From NCBI GenBank assembly GCA_963815375.1, contig CAWFGX010000002.1, positions 496,001 through 560,000 on the forward strand: DNA of 64,000 bases. Reading direction: 5' to 3'. Source of the DNA: JASHPR01 sp963815375. Lineage in GTDB: Bacteria > Actinomycetota > Actinomycetes > Streptosporangiales > Streptosporangiaceae. Position 1 is the stretch's first letter; every line of letters begins with the position of its first letter. The notes beneath the pieces were generated by a model. It did no database searches. It was not told the DNA's origin and saw only the letters and a program-made list of their open reading frames with translations. Made by a program: the position numbers and the translations under genes. Of this stretch, positions 42,226 through 50,484 are shown one piece after another.

Positions 42226-43488
42226 TCAGACCGGGTTGGCCTCCCGCTGGTCACTGTCTTCGATTCTTGAACGCGACGGACCGCGGCCGGCCGAGAGCAT
42301 CCTGGCCGTGGCCTCCGCGTCATGAAGGACCCGCAGGATGTTGCCGCGGGCGAGCTTGCCGCAGTCGTTCTCGCTCCATCCACGGCGCAGCAGCTCGGCG
42401 ATCAGCGCCGGGTAGCAGGAGACGTCGGTCAGGCCGTCGGGGAGCCATACGACTCCGTCGAAGTCGCTGCCAACCCCCACGTGATCCACGCCGGCTGCCT
42501 GCCTGACGTAGTCGCAGTGATCGGCCACATCAGCCACGGACACGGCGGGCCTGGGGTGAGCGGCAGCCCACTGGCCGCGCTCCGCCCTGGCTCGCCGCTT
42601 GTCGGCGGAGACCCGCAGGTCGAACCCGCGGCTGGCCAGGTGAGCTTCGAGTTGCCGCTCCCAGTCCCTGCAGGCCTGGGACACGAAGAACGGCACGAAC
42701 GTCACCATGCACACGCCGCCATTGCCCGGCAGGGCGGTAAGGATCTCGTCGGGCACGTTCCGCGGGTGGTCGCAGAGCGCCAGCGCCGACGAGTGCGAGA
42801 AGATGACCGGCCCCTCAGCGACCTCTAGCGCGTCCCGCATGGTGCCCGGGGAGACGTGGGAGAGGTCGACCAGCATCCCGAGGCGCTGCATCTCGCGCAC
42901 GACCTCGCGCCCGAAGTTCGTCAGCCCGCCAGCGGCCGGCTTGTCGGTTGCTGAATCGGCCCAGGGCACGTTCTGGTTGTGGGTGAGCGTCATGTACCGC
43001 ACGCCGAGCGCGTAGAGCATCCGCAGCGTGCCGAGCGAGCAGCCGATGGAGTGCCCGCCCTCCGCGCCGATCAGTGAGGCCAGCCGCCCGGCGGCCGTGA
43101 TCCGCTCGACGTCCGCAGCGGTCAGCGCCAGCTCGAGGGAGTCCGGGTAGCGACTGATCATCTCGCGCACGAGGTCGATCTGCTCGAGCGTTGTGGTGAC
43201 CGCTGTCTCGCCGGCCAGGTCTCCAGGGACGTAGACCGACCAGAACTGGGTGCCGACCCCGCCGGCGGCGAGCCGGCCCAGGTCGGTGTGCGCCGTGGGC
43301 ACCGGTCCCGCCAGGTCCGTCCGGTCCAGGTCGAGGCCGTCGGTCACGCGGATCTTCCACGGGAGGTCGTTGTGCCCGTCGGCAAGCGGATGCCTGCCGA
43401 GCAGAGCGCGGGCAGCCGCCAGCAGGTCGGCCTGGGTGCTTAGGTCGGTAACGGTCCTTTCGGTCTCCGTCGAATCTGCCACCGTCAC
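42226..43488 (-). CDS. Membrane-type dipeptidase (M19 family)
   Basis: A 420-residue zinc dipeptidase of the renal dipeptidase family, hydrolysing dipeptides including some with D-residues. Zinc ligands are visible as HNDLPW (H-x-D), GAEGGHSIGCSLG (bridging Glu), VDLSHVSPGTM and FSHSSALALCDHPRNVPD (His residues). GVGSDFDGVVWLPDGLTDVS is the family C-terminal motif. No signal peptide, so cytoplasmic as in other actinobacterial homologues. Start ATG at 43488 gives a 25-residue polar tail. It stands alone between the exporter operon and the large secreted protein. Confidence 0.92.
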   Translation of the reverse strand: MTVADSTETERTVTDLSTQADLLAAARALLGRHPLADGHNDLPWKIRVTDGLDLDRTDLAGPVPTAHTDLGRLAAGGVGTQFWSVYVPGDLAGETAVTTTLEQIDLVREMISRYPDSLELALTAADVERITAAGRLASLIGAEGGHSIGCSLGTLRMLYALGVRYMTLTHNQNVPWADSATDKPAAGGLTNFGREVVREMQRLGMLVDLSHVSPGTMRDALEVAEGPVIFSHSSALALCDHPRNVPDEILTALPGNGGVCMVTFVPFFVSQACRDWERQLEAHLASRGFDLRVSADKRRARAERGQWAAAHPRPAVSVADVADHCDYVRQAAGVDHVGVGSDFDGVVWLPDGLTDVSCYPALIAELLRRGWSENDCGKLARGNILRVLHDAEATARMLSAGRGPSRSRIEDSDQREANPV

Positions 43489-43510
43489 AGCCTAAGGGCA
43501 GGTGCGCAGC

Positions 43511-43539
43511 GGGCCGCGGCTGAAAGTCAGCCGCGGCCC
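43511..43539 (-). terminator. 13-bp perfect hairpin after the secreted-protein gene
   Basis: GGGCCGCGGCTGA (43511-43523) and TCAGCCGCGGCCC (43527-43539) are perfectly complementary around a 3-base AAG loop. It lies about 25 bases after the stop codon of the 43564-45774 gene on the minus strand. A strong terminator-type hairpin without a U tract, the form common in high-GC Actinobacteria. Confidence 0.75.
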
Positions 43540-43563
43540 GGAAGCGCTTCCTGCTGGATGTCG

Positions 43564-45774
43564 CTACGGCGTGACGGAGTTGACCGACGTGCCCCAGTTA
43601 GCGAGGCCGTCCCTGGTGCCGCCGCAGGTAGCGACCGTCAAAGCGAACGCAGAGCCGGTGCAGTTCGGGTACTGGATGTAATTGGTGGCGAAGTACACCT
43701 TCCCGGTAATGGGCATATACACGGCCCAGCTGTAGTCACCCCAGCGCGGCCGGGTCGGCCCCGGATAGCCCTGGTATTCGGCAAACCCGTCCTCCGGCGC
43801 CTGGCCCAGGTCGGCGACGTTCACCACTGAGCCAAGCAGTCCGTCGGAGGTTGTGGTCAGGCGGCCGAACGCGGTGCTGGGGTAGAAGCCGCCGTTGTCG
43901 GCGCCCGTTGGCCCGCCGTTGCCCGACAGGGTGAAGGTCATGACCGCCCCGCCGCTGCCGTGGCCGAAGTCCGACGCGGCCATCGCGGGGAACTCGATGT
44001 CCTCATGCGCGGCCGTGACGTACCCCTCGCCAGTGAGGGTGAATCGACCGGTCTTGTCGAAGCTGTTGGTGCTCACGTCCCAGTAGGCGGCTCCCTGGCG
44101 CACCTCCGGCGTCGCCTGCGAAGAGAAGGTCTGGCCGACCTCGGTGGAGATGCCGCCCCAGAGCTGACCCTGCGCCTGCGCGACCTGGGTGAAGTTGTCG
44201 CCGTTGGTGGCGATTCCGCCCTCGGGGCAGCTGGCCGGCGCCGGGTTACCGGTGCTCAGCCCGGCGGCACCGCACTCGTCGCCCAGCGGGATCGGGCCGC
44301 TCTTCTGCGCGCCGAGGAACCCCTCGCCGTAGTAGAAGAGCGTGTTTGAGAACAGCTGGCCGCCGAACCTGATGTGGGAGCAGGAGACGCAGTTCGGGCT
44401 GTTCAGGTTGCCCAGACCAGTCCAGTCGAAGACCGCGATCCTGTTGTCGCCCTGCCCGTAGTAGTCCAGCGTGTCCAGCATGAACCCGGAGCCGTTGTGG
44501 GAGTCATCGAACTGGAACCCATCGGACGACTGAGCCGGGATAACGGAGAACCAGCACGTGATGCCAGCCGCACCGAACCGGTCGTCGCTCACGCACGTTC
44601 CGTTCGGCGTCGGCAGCAGACCCATATTCTCGATTGCGACGGTCAGCGCGGGATTGGGCCCCCCGCCGGAAAGGCTGGCCGGGAGGCCCCGTTCCATCGC
44701 TGTCTTGTCGAACGCGAACTCCTGCGCCCCGTTGAAGAAGCCGCCGCCGAGGCCGGGCACGTTCCCGTTGAGCGGGAATTCGTCGTAGAACATCAGGAAC
44801 GCGTCACGGGTTGTCGCAATCTTCGCGAAGTCGTTGAGCAGGTACGGGGAGCCGGGCTCGGCTGGGTTGTAGTCCGCGTTGGCGAAGTAGACGTTGTAGG
44901 GACCGAACGGGCTCGATCCCGTCGTCACCGCGATGCCCTCAGCGCAGGCGTCGGCAACATTCCCGGCGAAACAGCCGGTGAATGGGCCGCCATTGGCCTC
45001 GCTGTTCTTGGACACGATCTCGGTGAAGAACCAGTGCCCGCCGTTGCTGTAGTCGTAGAGGCATGAGACGTCCCCGCCGCTGCTGTAGCCGAGCCCGGTG
45101 AGGCCCATCAGGGTGTCCAGCGGGATCACCGCGGACACCCGCTGCAGGCGGGTGTTGAAGACCAGGACCTCGCCGATGTTGTTGGTCTCGACGACGTAGC
45201 CATTGCCGGCGCACAGCCCCTGGTCAGCAGGCTCTATGTCAGGCGGCGACAAGATATTGGTTGGCATCGTCCCGCTGGAGACCGCGTTCAGGCCCTTGAC
45301 GCCGGTGGCACCTGCGGCAGACATGCTGATGCGGTCGCACCCGGCGCCTGCTGGCTGGCAGCTCACGGTTGGCGGTGTGGGATCCGGTCCGTTCTTTGGC
45401 CGGACCGGTGACGGCAGCGACTTTGGGACGTCAGGCAGGCTCGCGCCCGTAGCCAGTTTCCCGGCGGCAGCCCCGGCCGTCGCGGCCGCCGGCGCCGCGC
45501 GGAGATTCGCGGTGGAAGGGGAAGCGTAGGGCCCGCTCAGCAGGCTGCATCCTGATGCGCAGCCGGCGGCGGCCGGGCCGGTAAAGGTCGGCGAATAGGT
45601 TCCGAGGCTAGAGGTCGTAACGGCACTCGTCGCTGACGTGGCATTGGCGACTCGAGCGGCCGCTCCCCCGGCCGCAACGAGCGCCAGCGCGGCTGGCAGG
45701 GACAGCAGCGCCAGGGTCAGTGCAGCCCGGCGGGCAAGGCTCTTGGTGATCTTAAGCATGCTTGGTAGCCCCAT
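43564..45774 (-). CDS. Large secreted protein of unknown function
   Basis: About 736 residues from the ATG at 45774; an alternative ATG at 45759 is also possible. LKITKSLARRAALTLALLSL then PAALALVAAGGAAA is a classical Sec signal peptide. A 150-residue Ala/Ser/Thr/Pro-rich linker follows, then a domain of about 550 residues rich in Gly, Asn, Phe and Tyr with paired cysteines (FTGCFAGNVADACAEGIA, CVSDDRFGAAGITCWFS, NCVSCSH). Phrases such as GYVVETNNIGEVLVFNTRLQ suggest a beta-propeller or similar repeat fold, not confirmed. No catalytic motif recognised. It is monocistronic with its own terminator. Confidence 0.75.
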   Translation of the reverse strand: MGLPSMLKITKSLARRAALTLALLSLPAALALVAAGGAAARVANATSATSAVTTSSLGTYSPTFTGPAAAGCASGCSLLSGPYASPSTANLRAAPAAATAGAAAGKLATGASLPDVPKSLPSPVRPKNGPDPTPPTVSCQPAGAGCDRISMSAAGATGVKGLNAVSSGTMPTNILSPPDIEPADQGLCAGNGYVVETNNIGEVLVFNTRLQRVSAVIPLDTLMGLTGLGYSSGGDVSCLYDYSNGGHWFFTEIVSKNSEANGGPFTGCFAGNVADACAEGIAVTTGSSPFGPYNVYFANADYNPAEPGSPYLLNDFAKIATTRDAFLMFYDEFPLNGNVPGLGGGFFNGAQEFAFDKTAMERGLPASLSGGGPNPALTVAIENMGLLPTPNGTCVSDDRFGAAGITCWFSVIPAQSSDGFQFDDSHNGSGFMLDTLDYYGQGDNRIAVFDWTGLGNLNSPNCVSCSHIRFGGQLFSNTLFYYGEGFLGAQKSGPIPLGDECGAAGLSTGNPAPASCPEGGIATNGDNFTQVAQAQGQLWGGISTEVGQTFSSQATPEVRQGAAYWDVSTNSFDKTGRFTLTGEGYVTAAHEDIEFPAMAASDFGHGSGGAVMTFTLSGNGGPTGADNGGFYPSTAFGRLTTTSDGLLGSVVNVADLGQAPEDGFAEYQGYPGPTRPRWGDYSWAVYMPITGKVYFATNYIQYPNCTGSAFALTVATCGGTRDGLANWGTSVNSVTP

Positions 45775-46273
45775 CGTTACCGTGTTCCCGTGCCCCCTGG
45801 GCGATCCGGCGCACGATGCGCTGACCCACACCCGGGGGGCCCGGTGTGGGGGCTGTCTGCCCCGCAGGGCGTACGGAGGTTGCTGCTGCGATCAAGCAAC
45901 GCTGTTGCATAGTCGCAGCTCTGCTGGGTCGTTAAGCAAATGACATGATGCAGCCTGCGGGAAATGACCGTCAAGAAGCAGCAGGAAGGCACCGGGCTTT
46001 GGGCTCCCGCGGGTCGGCATCGATCGCGGCCGACGGCTGGCCGGAGGACGGCCACCCAGAGTTACCGTGGCCGCCGTTGACCGACAGTCACCGCGAGGGG
46101 TCTGAGCAGCGCAGTTGCCTGCGGAGCCACAACTGAGAGCCCGCCAGATTCGGGCAGATGCACAAGTCGCAACCAAGCGGCGTGGGTACATCATGGGAGT
46201 TAGGCCCACCGGCAAAGAACGCATACCCGGCTGGTCCGGGCAACGCGGGGGCAGAGAAAGGGGAGCTTGTGCG
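45775..46273. other. 500-bp divergent intergenic region
   Basis: No credible gene. It separates the secreted-protein gene from the LigM-like gene and should carry both promoters. A CCCACAC-CCGGG / CCCGGTGTGGG hairpin at 45825-45850 lies in the probable 5' leader of the secreted-protein message. No riboswitch that I recognise. Confidence 0.4.
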
Positions 46274-47677
46274 ATGACGCGCCGTAGTCTCGAAGACCTG
46301 CTGCAGTCAGTGAACCCGGTCGAGATGCTCCGCAATTCGGAGGCCGGCATCTATGTCTACCCGGTCGTCCCGACCGAGTTCAGCAACTGGCGAAGCGAGC
46401 AGGAGGCCTGGACGAAGACGTGCGTGCTGTATGACCAGTCGCACCACATGGCGAACCTGTTCATCAAGGGCCCCGACGCCCTCAGGATGCTGTCGGACCT
46501 CGGCGTGAACAGCTTCAAGAACTTCCCAGTCAACCGGGCCAAGCAGTACGTGCCGGTCAGCCACGACGGCTATGTGATCGGGGATGGGATACTTTTCCAC
46601 CTCGATGAGAACGACTATGTATTCGTCGGCCGCGTGCCCACTGTTAACTGGCTCCACTTTAACGCAGAGACCGGTACCTACAATGTCGAGATCCTCCGGG
46701 ATGACAGGTCACCGTCCGATCCAATGGGCAGGCCCGTGGCCCGGACCGTTTACCGTTTCCAGATCCAGGGCCCGAACGCGGCGCAGGTCATCGAGAAACT
46801 GAACGGCGGGCCATTCCCGGACATCAAGTTCTTCCACATGGACTACATCAACATCGCCGGGCGGCGGGTGCGGGCACTGCGGCACGGAATGGCGGGTCAG
46901 CCGGGGCTCGAGATCTGGGGCCCTTACGAGGAGTACTTCGAGATCCGCGACAAGATCCTCGAAGCCGGAGCGGAGTTCGGCATCGTCGCATGCGGCGCCC
47001 GCGCCTACGCGACGAACGCGCTGGAGTCCGGCTGGATCCCGTCCCCGCTTCCCGGCATCTACACCAGCAAGGATATGACGGCCTACCGGGAATGGCTGCC
47101 AGCGGAGGGTTACGAGGGCCTCGGCGGGTCGATCGGCGGCAGCTTCGTCTCGGACAGCATCGCGGACTACTGCGTGACTCCCTATGAGCTGGGCTACGGC
47201 CACATGGTGAAGTTCGACCACGACTTCGTCGGCCGGGACGCCCTGGAGGCACTGGACACGGCATCTCAGCGCCGCAAGGTGACGCTGGCGTGGAACCCCG
47301 AGGACACGGTGAAGATTCTCGGATCGCTGTTCCAGTCCGAGGAGCCGGTGTATAAGCACCTGGACCTGCCCGTGTCGAACTACGCCTCGGCGAACTACGA
47401 CATGATCACCTCGGGCGGCAAGCTGGTGGGCTTCTCAATGTTCACCGGCTACAGCTACAACGAGCGGTCGGTGCTGTCGCTCTCGACGGTCGACCCCAGC
47501 CTCGCCATCGGTGAGGAAGTGACGCTTGTCTGGGGCGAGCCCGACGGCGGGACCAGGAAGGCCTCCACCGAGCGGCCGCACCGGCAGCTGGACGTCCGCG
47601 CCACCGTAGGCCCCGCCCCATACTCCACGGAAGTGCGCGAGCACTACGCCGAAGGCTGGCGCAACAAGGCCGCCTAG
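46274..47677 (+). CDS. LigM/DesA-like THF-dependent O-demethylase (GcvT family)
   Basis: A 467-residue aminomethyltransferase-family protein. The whole-length pattern, with FSNWRSEQEAWTKTCVLYDQ and SHHMANLFIKGPDALRMLSD near the start, YVFVGRVPTVNWLHFNAETG in the middle and PYELGYGHMVKFDHDFVGRD towards the C-terminus, matches LigM/DesA. Those enzymes move the methyl of vanillate, syringate or similar methoxy-aromatics to tetrahydrofolate. The ATG at 46274 follows AAAGGGGAGC. No metF, ligH or aromatic catabolism gene is next to it, so the substrate is open. A hairpin terminator follows at 47704. Confidence 0.8.
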   Translation: MTRRSLEDLLQSVNPVEMLRNSEAGIYVYPVVPTEFSNWRSEQEAWTKTCVLYDQSHHMANLFIKGPDALRMLSDLGVNSFKNFPVNRAKQYVPVSHDGYVIGDGILFHLDENDYVFVGRVPTVNWLHFNAETGTYNVEILRDDRSPSDPMGRPVARTVYRFQIQGPNAAQVIEKLNGGPFPDIKFFHMDYINIAGRRVRALRHGMAGQPGLEIWGPYEEYFEIRDKILEAGAEFGIVACGARAYATNALESGWIPSPLPGIYTSKDMTAYREWLPAEGYEGLGGSIGGSFVSDSIADYCVTPYELGYGHMVKFDHDFVGRDALEALDTASQRRKVTLAWNPEDTVKILGSLFQSEEPVYKHLDLPVSNYASANYDMITSGGKLVGFSMFTGYSYNERSVLSLSTVDPSLAIGEEVTLVWGEPDGGTRKASTERPHRQLDVRATVGPAPYSTEVREHYAEGWRNKAA

Positions 47678-47703
47678 CCCACTGCCCTCGTCAACCTCGC
47701 GGC

Positions 47704-47723
47704 CCCGGCCTGAGCAGGCCGGG
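47704..47723 (+). terminator. Terminator-like palindrome after the LigM-like gene
   Basis: CCCGGCCTG (47704-47712) and CAGGCCGGG (47715-47723) form a perfect palindrome, an effective 8-pair stem with a GAGC loop. It lies 27 bases after the stop codon. No U tract. Confidence 0.6.
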
Positions 47724-47746
47724 ACCGCAGTCGTACGTGGCCGAGG

Positions 47747-47869
47747 TCAGCCTTCGGGGTAGTAGACGAAGAGTCGTCCGCCGGTCGCTGTGCTGGGCGA
47801 GCGGCTCACCAGGCGCGGGTCGGGGTCAACCAGCGCGGTCGCGATCGCCCCTTCCAGCAGCACCTTCAC
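47747..47869 (-). other. Short reading frame after the hydrolase, possible gene remnant
   Basis: Forty codons from a GTG at 47869: VKVLLEGAIATALVDPDPRL then ending TATGGRLFVYYPEG. It is in the same frame as the alpha/beta hydrolase and separated from it only by the hydrolase stop and five codons. Codon use is GC-rich at third positions, like real genes here. It may be the surviving C-terminus of a lost gene. No family recognised. Confidence 0.3.
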
Positions 47870-47884
47870 CCGCCGCGCTGACGG

Positions 47885-48781
47885 TCAGTGCAGGAACGGG
47901 CCGACCGCGGCGACGAAGGCCGCCGGGTCGTCGATCCACGGGAAGTGCGAAGCGCCCGGCTGGACGATGACGGTCGCCTCGCCGAACAACGGCGCGGCCT
48001 CCCGCATCATCGCCGGCGTCACCAGCGCGTCCAGATCCCCCGCGTACAGCAGCACCGGCGCGTTCAGCTTCTTCAGAGCGGCTCTGGTCGCTGACGGGTC
48101 GAGCGCGGCGCCGTCGAAGTACCCGTTCCGCGCTGCCTGGTGGTGCTCGCTGACACCTACCGTTGCGTGCGCCTGTGCCGCAGCGTCCCAGCGGCCGTAA
48201 TAGAAGGGCCTGGACGCCCTGTAGGCGTCCATCGATCTGTCTCCCTCCGCGATCTTCTCCATAGCTGCCAGCGCGCCCGGGTACCAGGGCTCGCCGGCCC
48301 GGCGCGCAAGGCTGGCGCGGATCTGTGCCTCGGTCTCGTCGACGCCGACAGCGTCCAGTCCCGGTGTGATCAGGACGAGCCTGGAAAGGCGCTCCGGGTG
48401 CGCGGCCGCGTAGAGCGTCGCGAGGACGGCGCCGGCCGAGTGCGCGAGCAGGTCCATCCGGTCCAGGCCCAGATAAGCGCGCAGCGACTCGACGTCGCTG
48501 ACGAGCCGGTCGACGCGGAACGTCGCCGGGTCAGCCGGATCGGTGGACGCGCCGACGCCGCGCATGTCCGGGAGAATCAGCTGCCGTGACCTGTCCAGCC
48601 CGCCCAGATTTCGCAGATACTCGGCGGCCCGCCCCGGCCCGCCATGCAGGCACACCAGCGGCGGCCCATCACCCAGGGTGCGGTAGCTGATCTCTGTTCC
48701 GTCGTAAGACTTAAAGCGCTGCACCGTGCCACCGTACGTGCCAGCCACCGGCCCGGCAGCAATGTTCGCCCTCGCCGGCAC
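47885..48781 (-). CDS. Alpha/beta hydrolase, proline iminopeptidase-like
   Basis: A 298-residue alpha/beta-hydrolase. The oxyanion motif is VCLHGGPGRAAEYL (HGGPG, as in prolyl aminopeptidases), DMRGVGASTDP follows, the nucleophile elbow is LLAHSAGAVLATL (Ser), the acid is in LLYAGDLDALVTP and the His in QPGASHFPWIDDP. A helical lid occupies the middle. The start is uncertain: the first 20 residues are low-complexity and a GTG inside could be used. No neighbour gives a substrate. Confidence 0.85.
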   Translation of the reverse strand: MPARANIAAGPVAGTYGGTVQRFKSYDGTEISYRTLGDGPPLVCLHGGPGRAAEYLRNLGGLDRSRQLILPDMRGVGASTDPADPATFRVDRLVSDVESLRAYLGLDRMDLLAHSAGAVLATLYAAAHPERLSRLVLITPGLDAVGVDETEAQIRASLARRAGEPWYPGALAAMEKIAEGDRSMDAYRASRPFYYGRWDAAAQAHATVGVSEHHQAARNGYFDGAALDPSATRAALKKLNAPVLLYAGDLDALVTPAMMREAAPLFGEATVIVQPGASHFPWIDDPAAFVAAVGPFLH

Positions 48782-48941
48782 TCAGGCGTCGCGCCGCAGG
48801 AAGGGCCAGGTTGAGGAGTTGTCGCGCGGACGAGGCATGTGGGGACCGGGCTGCTGATGGACGATTGGCTATGTTTGCGTCCGGCAGAGATCGGAGTGCC
48901 ACCTATGCCGTGGACTTGCGCGCAGCCGTCAACGGTGACCG

Positions 48942-49511
48942 ATGACTAGCGTCATCACGTGGTACGACGTGCTGGGGGTACTGCCAGACGCCGAGCCAGA
49001 GGACATTCGCGAGGCGTGGCAGGCGAGAAATACCTTGCTCCAGCAGGACACACTGGCTGGGGCGCCGCCGGATGTGCGGTCTGCGGCTGACCGGGCGCGG
49101 CAGGCGGTGGAGGAGGCGTGGCGCGTCCTGGCCGACCCGGCAGCCCGGGAATCGTATGACGAGGAGATCGGGTTCGTGCGGCCCGGGGAGGGTCTGCGGT
49201 CACCAGGGGAGGGCCCGTCCTGGTCTGATGACGACCTGGGTGAGGCGTGGTCGGCAGCGGAAGAGGGATCTCCGGAGTATCCGGACCGGCCATCCCGGGT
49301 GATAGTGCCGGATGTCGGGGGACTGTTCTTCGGTGCGTGCGCGGACGTCGCCGGCCGGGCCGGCCTGCGCGTGAACCCGATTCAGCTGACGCCGCACCCG
49401 ATGCCAGTGGAGGGTCTCGTCGTAGGCCAGACGCCAGCCCCCGGGAAGCATGCGCATCGCAACAGCACGCTGACGGTCCAGCTCTGGCACCCGTCCGAGC
49501 GGGACCGCTGA
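48942..49511 (+). CDS. J-domain-like protein fused to a PASTA domain
   Basis: A 189-residue protein. Residues 5-75 read as a DnaJ-type domain (WYDVLGVLPDAEPEDIREAW ... AWRVLADPAARESYDEEIGF), but the HPD tripeptide that activates Hsp70 is absent; LLQQDTL stands at that place. After an acidic linker the C-terminal 70 residues form a PASTA-like module: VIVPDVGGLFFGACADVAGR, then GLVVGQTPAPGKHAHRNSTL and VQLW. PASTA modules normally lie outside the cell on Ser/Thr kinases; no membrane helix is present here. Known in some actinomycetes as a small DnaJ-PASTA protein; role unknown. Confidence 0.75.
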   Translation: MTSVITWYDVLGVLPDAEPEDIREAWQARNTLLQQDTLAGAPPDVRSAADRARQAVEEAWRVLADPAARESYDEEIGFVRPGEGLRSPGEGPSWSDDDLGEAWSAAEEGSPEYPDRPSRVIVPDVGGLFFGACADVAGRAGLRVNPIQLTPHPMPVEGLVVGQTPAPGKHAHRNSTLTVQLWHPSERDR

Positions 49512-49532
49512 CCCGGTCTGTGGGACCCGCCG

Positions 49533-50198
49533 CTACTCCGAGGCCCCGGCGGAGGTGATCTCGGGTATGCCAAGGGCGGTCATTAGATGGAAGAACTGGA
49601 TCTCGGCGAAGGCTTCGCTGCCCTTCAAGGTGGCCAGCACTGCGGCGGGATCCGGCTGCAGCCCGGCCTCAGATGCCCAGCTGACCGCGAGCGGGGCTGC
49701 ATCCTCGGCGTCCGGCCCGACGGTGATGAAACGCGCCAGCGCGGCGTCGTACCGGCGCTGGTAGCGCTCCCGCTTCTCGTCGGTGAGCTCTTCGTCCATG
49801 GCGTGGATCTGCCCGCCGGAGTCCCACCAGATCGTGCCCTCATCGCCCTGGCTCACGGTGCGGTCGATGTAGTCGAGGGCGGTCTTCAGCCGAAGCCAGC
49901 CGCCCCAGCGGCCGGCCTTCGGGCTGTAGCCGATGAGCTGGCCGCAGTCGCTGTCGAGGATCGTGCTGGCGATGACCGGGTGCCCGCCCTGGTCCATAAG
50001 TGCCCGGAGCGTGCCCTCCCATGCCGCAGGCAGGGCGGAGCTGTCCCAGCCTTGCGGGCCGTTGCTGACCTGGACGGCCTGCCACCCGTCGGATCCACGC
50101 CCGTGCCAGCCGATCTTGTCCGCCGACGGCGCCAGCGCGGCTAGCTCGGTCAGCGACTGGTCCGCGCGCGTCACAATGAACGTGCCCCAAAAGCCCAT
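49533..50198 (-). CDS. Conserved-looking protein of unknown function
   Basis: A 221-residue soluble protein, no family recognised. It opens MGFWGTFIVTRADQSLTELA, contains many aromatic residues (GYSPKAGRWGGWLRLKTALD, GTIWWDSGGQ) and ends in a helical FFHLMTALGIPEI segment. No signal peptide, no membrane helix. Codon use fits its neighbours. It is convergent with the J-PASTA gene and follows the XRE-DUF397 pair, a setting rich in actinomycete-specific genes. Confidence 0.65.
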   Translation of the reverse strand: MGFWGTFIVTRADQSLTELAALAPSADKIGWHGRGSDGWQAVQVSNGPQGWDSSALPAAWEGTLRALMDQGGHPVIASTILDSDCGQLIGYSPKAGRWGGWLRLKTALDYIDRTVSQGDEGTIWWDSGGQIHAMDEELTDEKRERYQRRYDAALARFITVGPDAEDAAPLAVSWASEAGLQPDPAAVLATLKGSEAFAEIQFFHLMTALGIPEITSAGASE

Positions 50199-50280
50199 GC
50201 TGTTCTCCAGGCCTCGCCTGCTCGATAAGCGAACCTTATGGGCCAGCTACGACATTCCAGCCCAGGGGCTCGGTGAACAG

Positions 50281-50484
50281 TCAGGACAGGTCGAACTCGC
50301 CGGCCTTTGCGCCAGTCACAAACGCGCGCCACATATCCGGCGCGAAGATGAGCCTCGGGCCACCGGGGTCCTTCGAGTCACGCACCGCCACTGCGGTGTC
50401 CGGGATCTGCGCGATCTCCACGCACCCGCCGCCGTTGCTGCCGCTGTAGCTCGACTTGCGCCATATCAGGCCGCTGCTGTCCAT
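50281..50484 (-). CDS. DUF397 protein
   Basis: A 67-residue protein: SGLIWRKSSYSGSNGGGCVE and AVRDSKDPGGPRLIFAPDMW, then FVTGAKAGEFDL, the full DUF397 signature. In actinomycetes these pair one-to-one with an adjacent XRE regulator carrying DUF5753, here the gene just upstream whose end overlaps this start by 19 bases. The pair is thought to act in developmental gene control (BldB/WhiJ-like systems) or in a toxin/antitoxin-like manner. Confidence 0.9.
   Translation of the reverse strand: MDSSGLIWRKSSYSGSNGGGCVEIAQIPDTAVAVRDSKDPGGPRLIFAPDMWRAFVTGAKAGEFDLS

Noticed and set aside
45775..46273. Riboswitch in the 500-bp gap before the LigM-like gene
   Set aside because: No recognisable cobalamin, SAM, THF or glycine aptamer core; only one simple hairpin.
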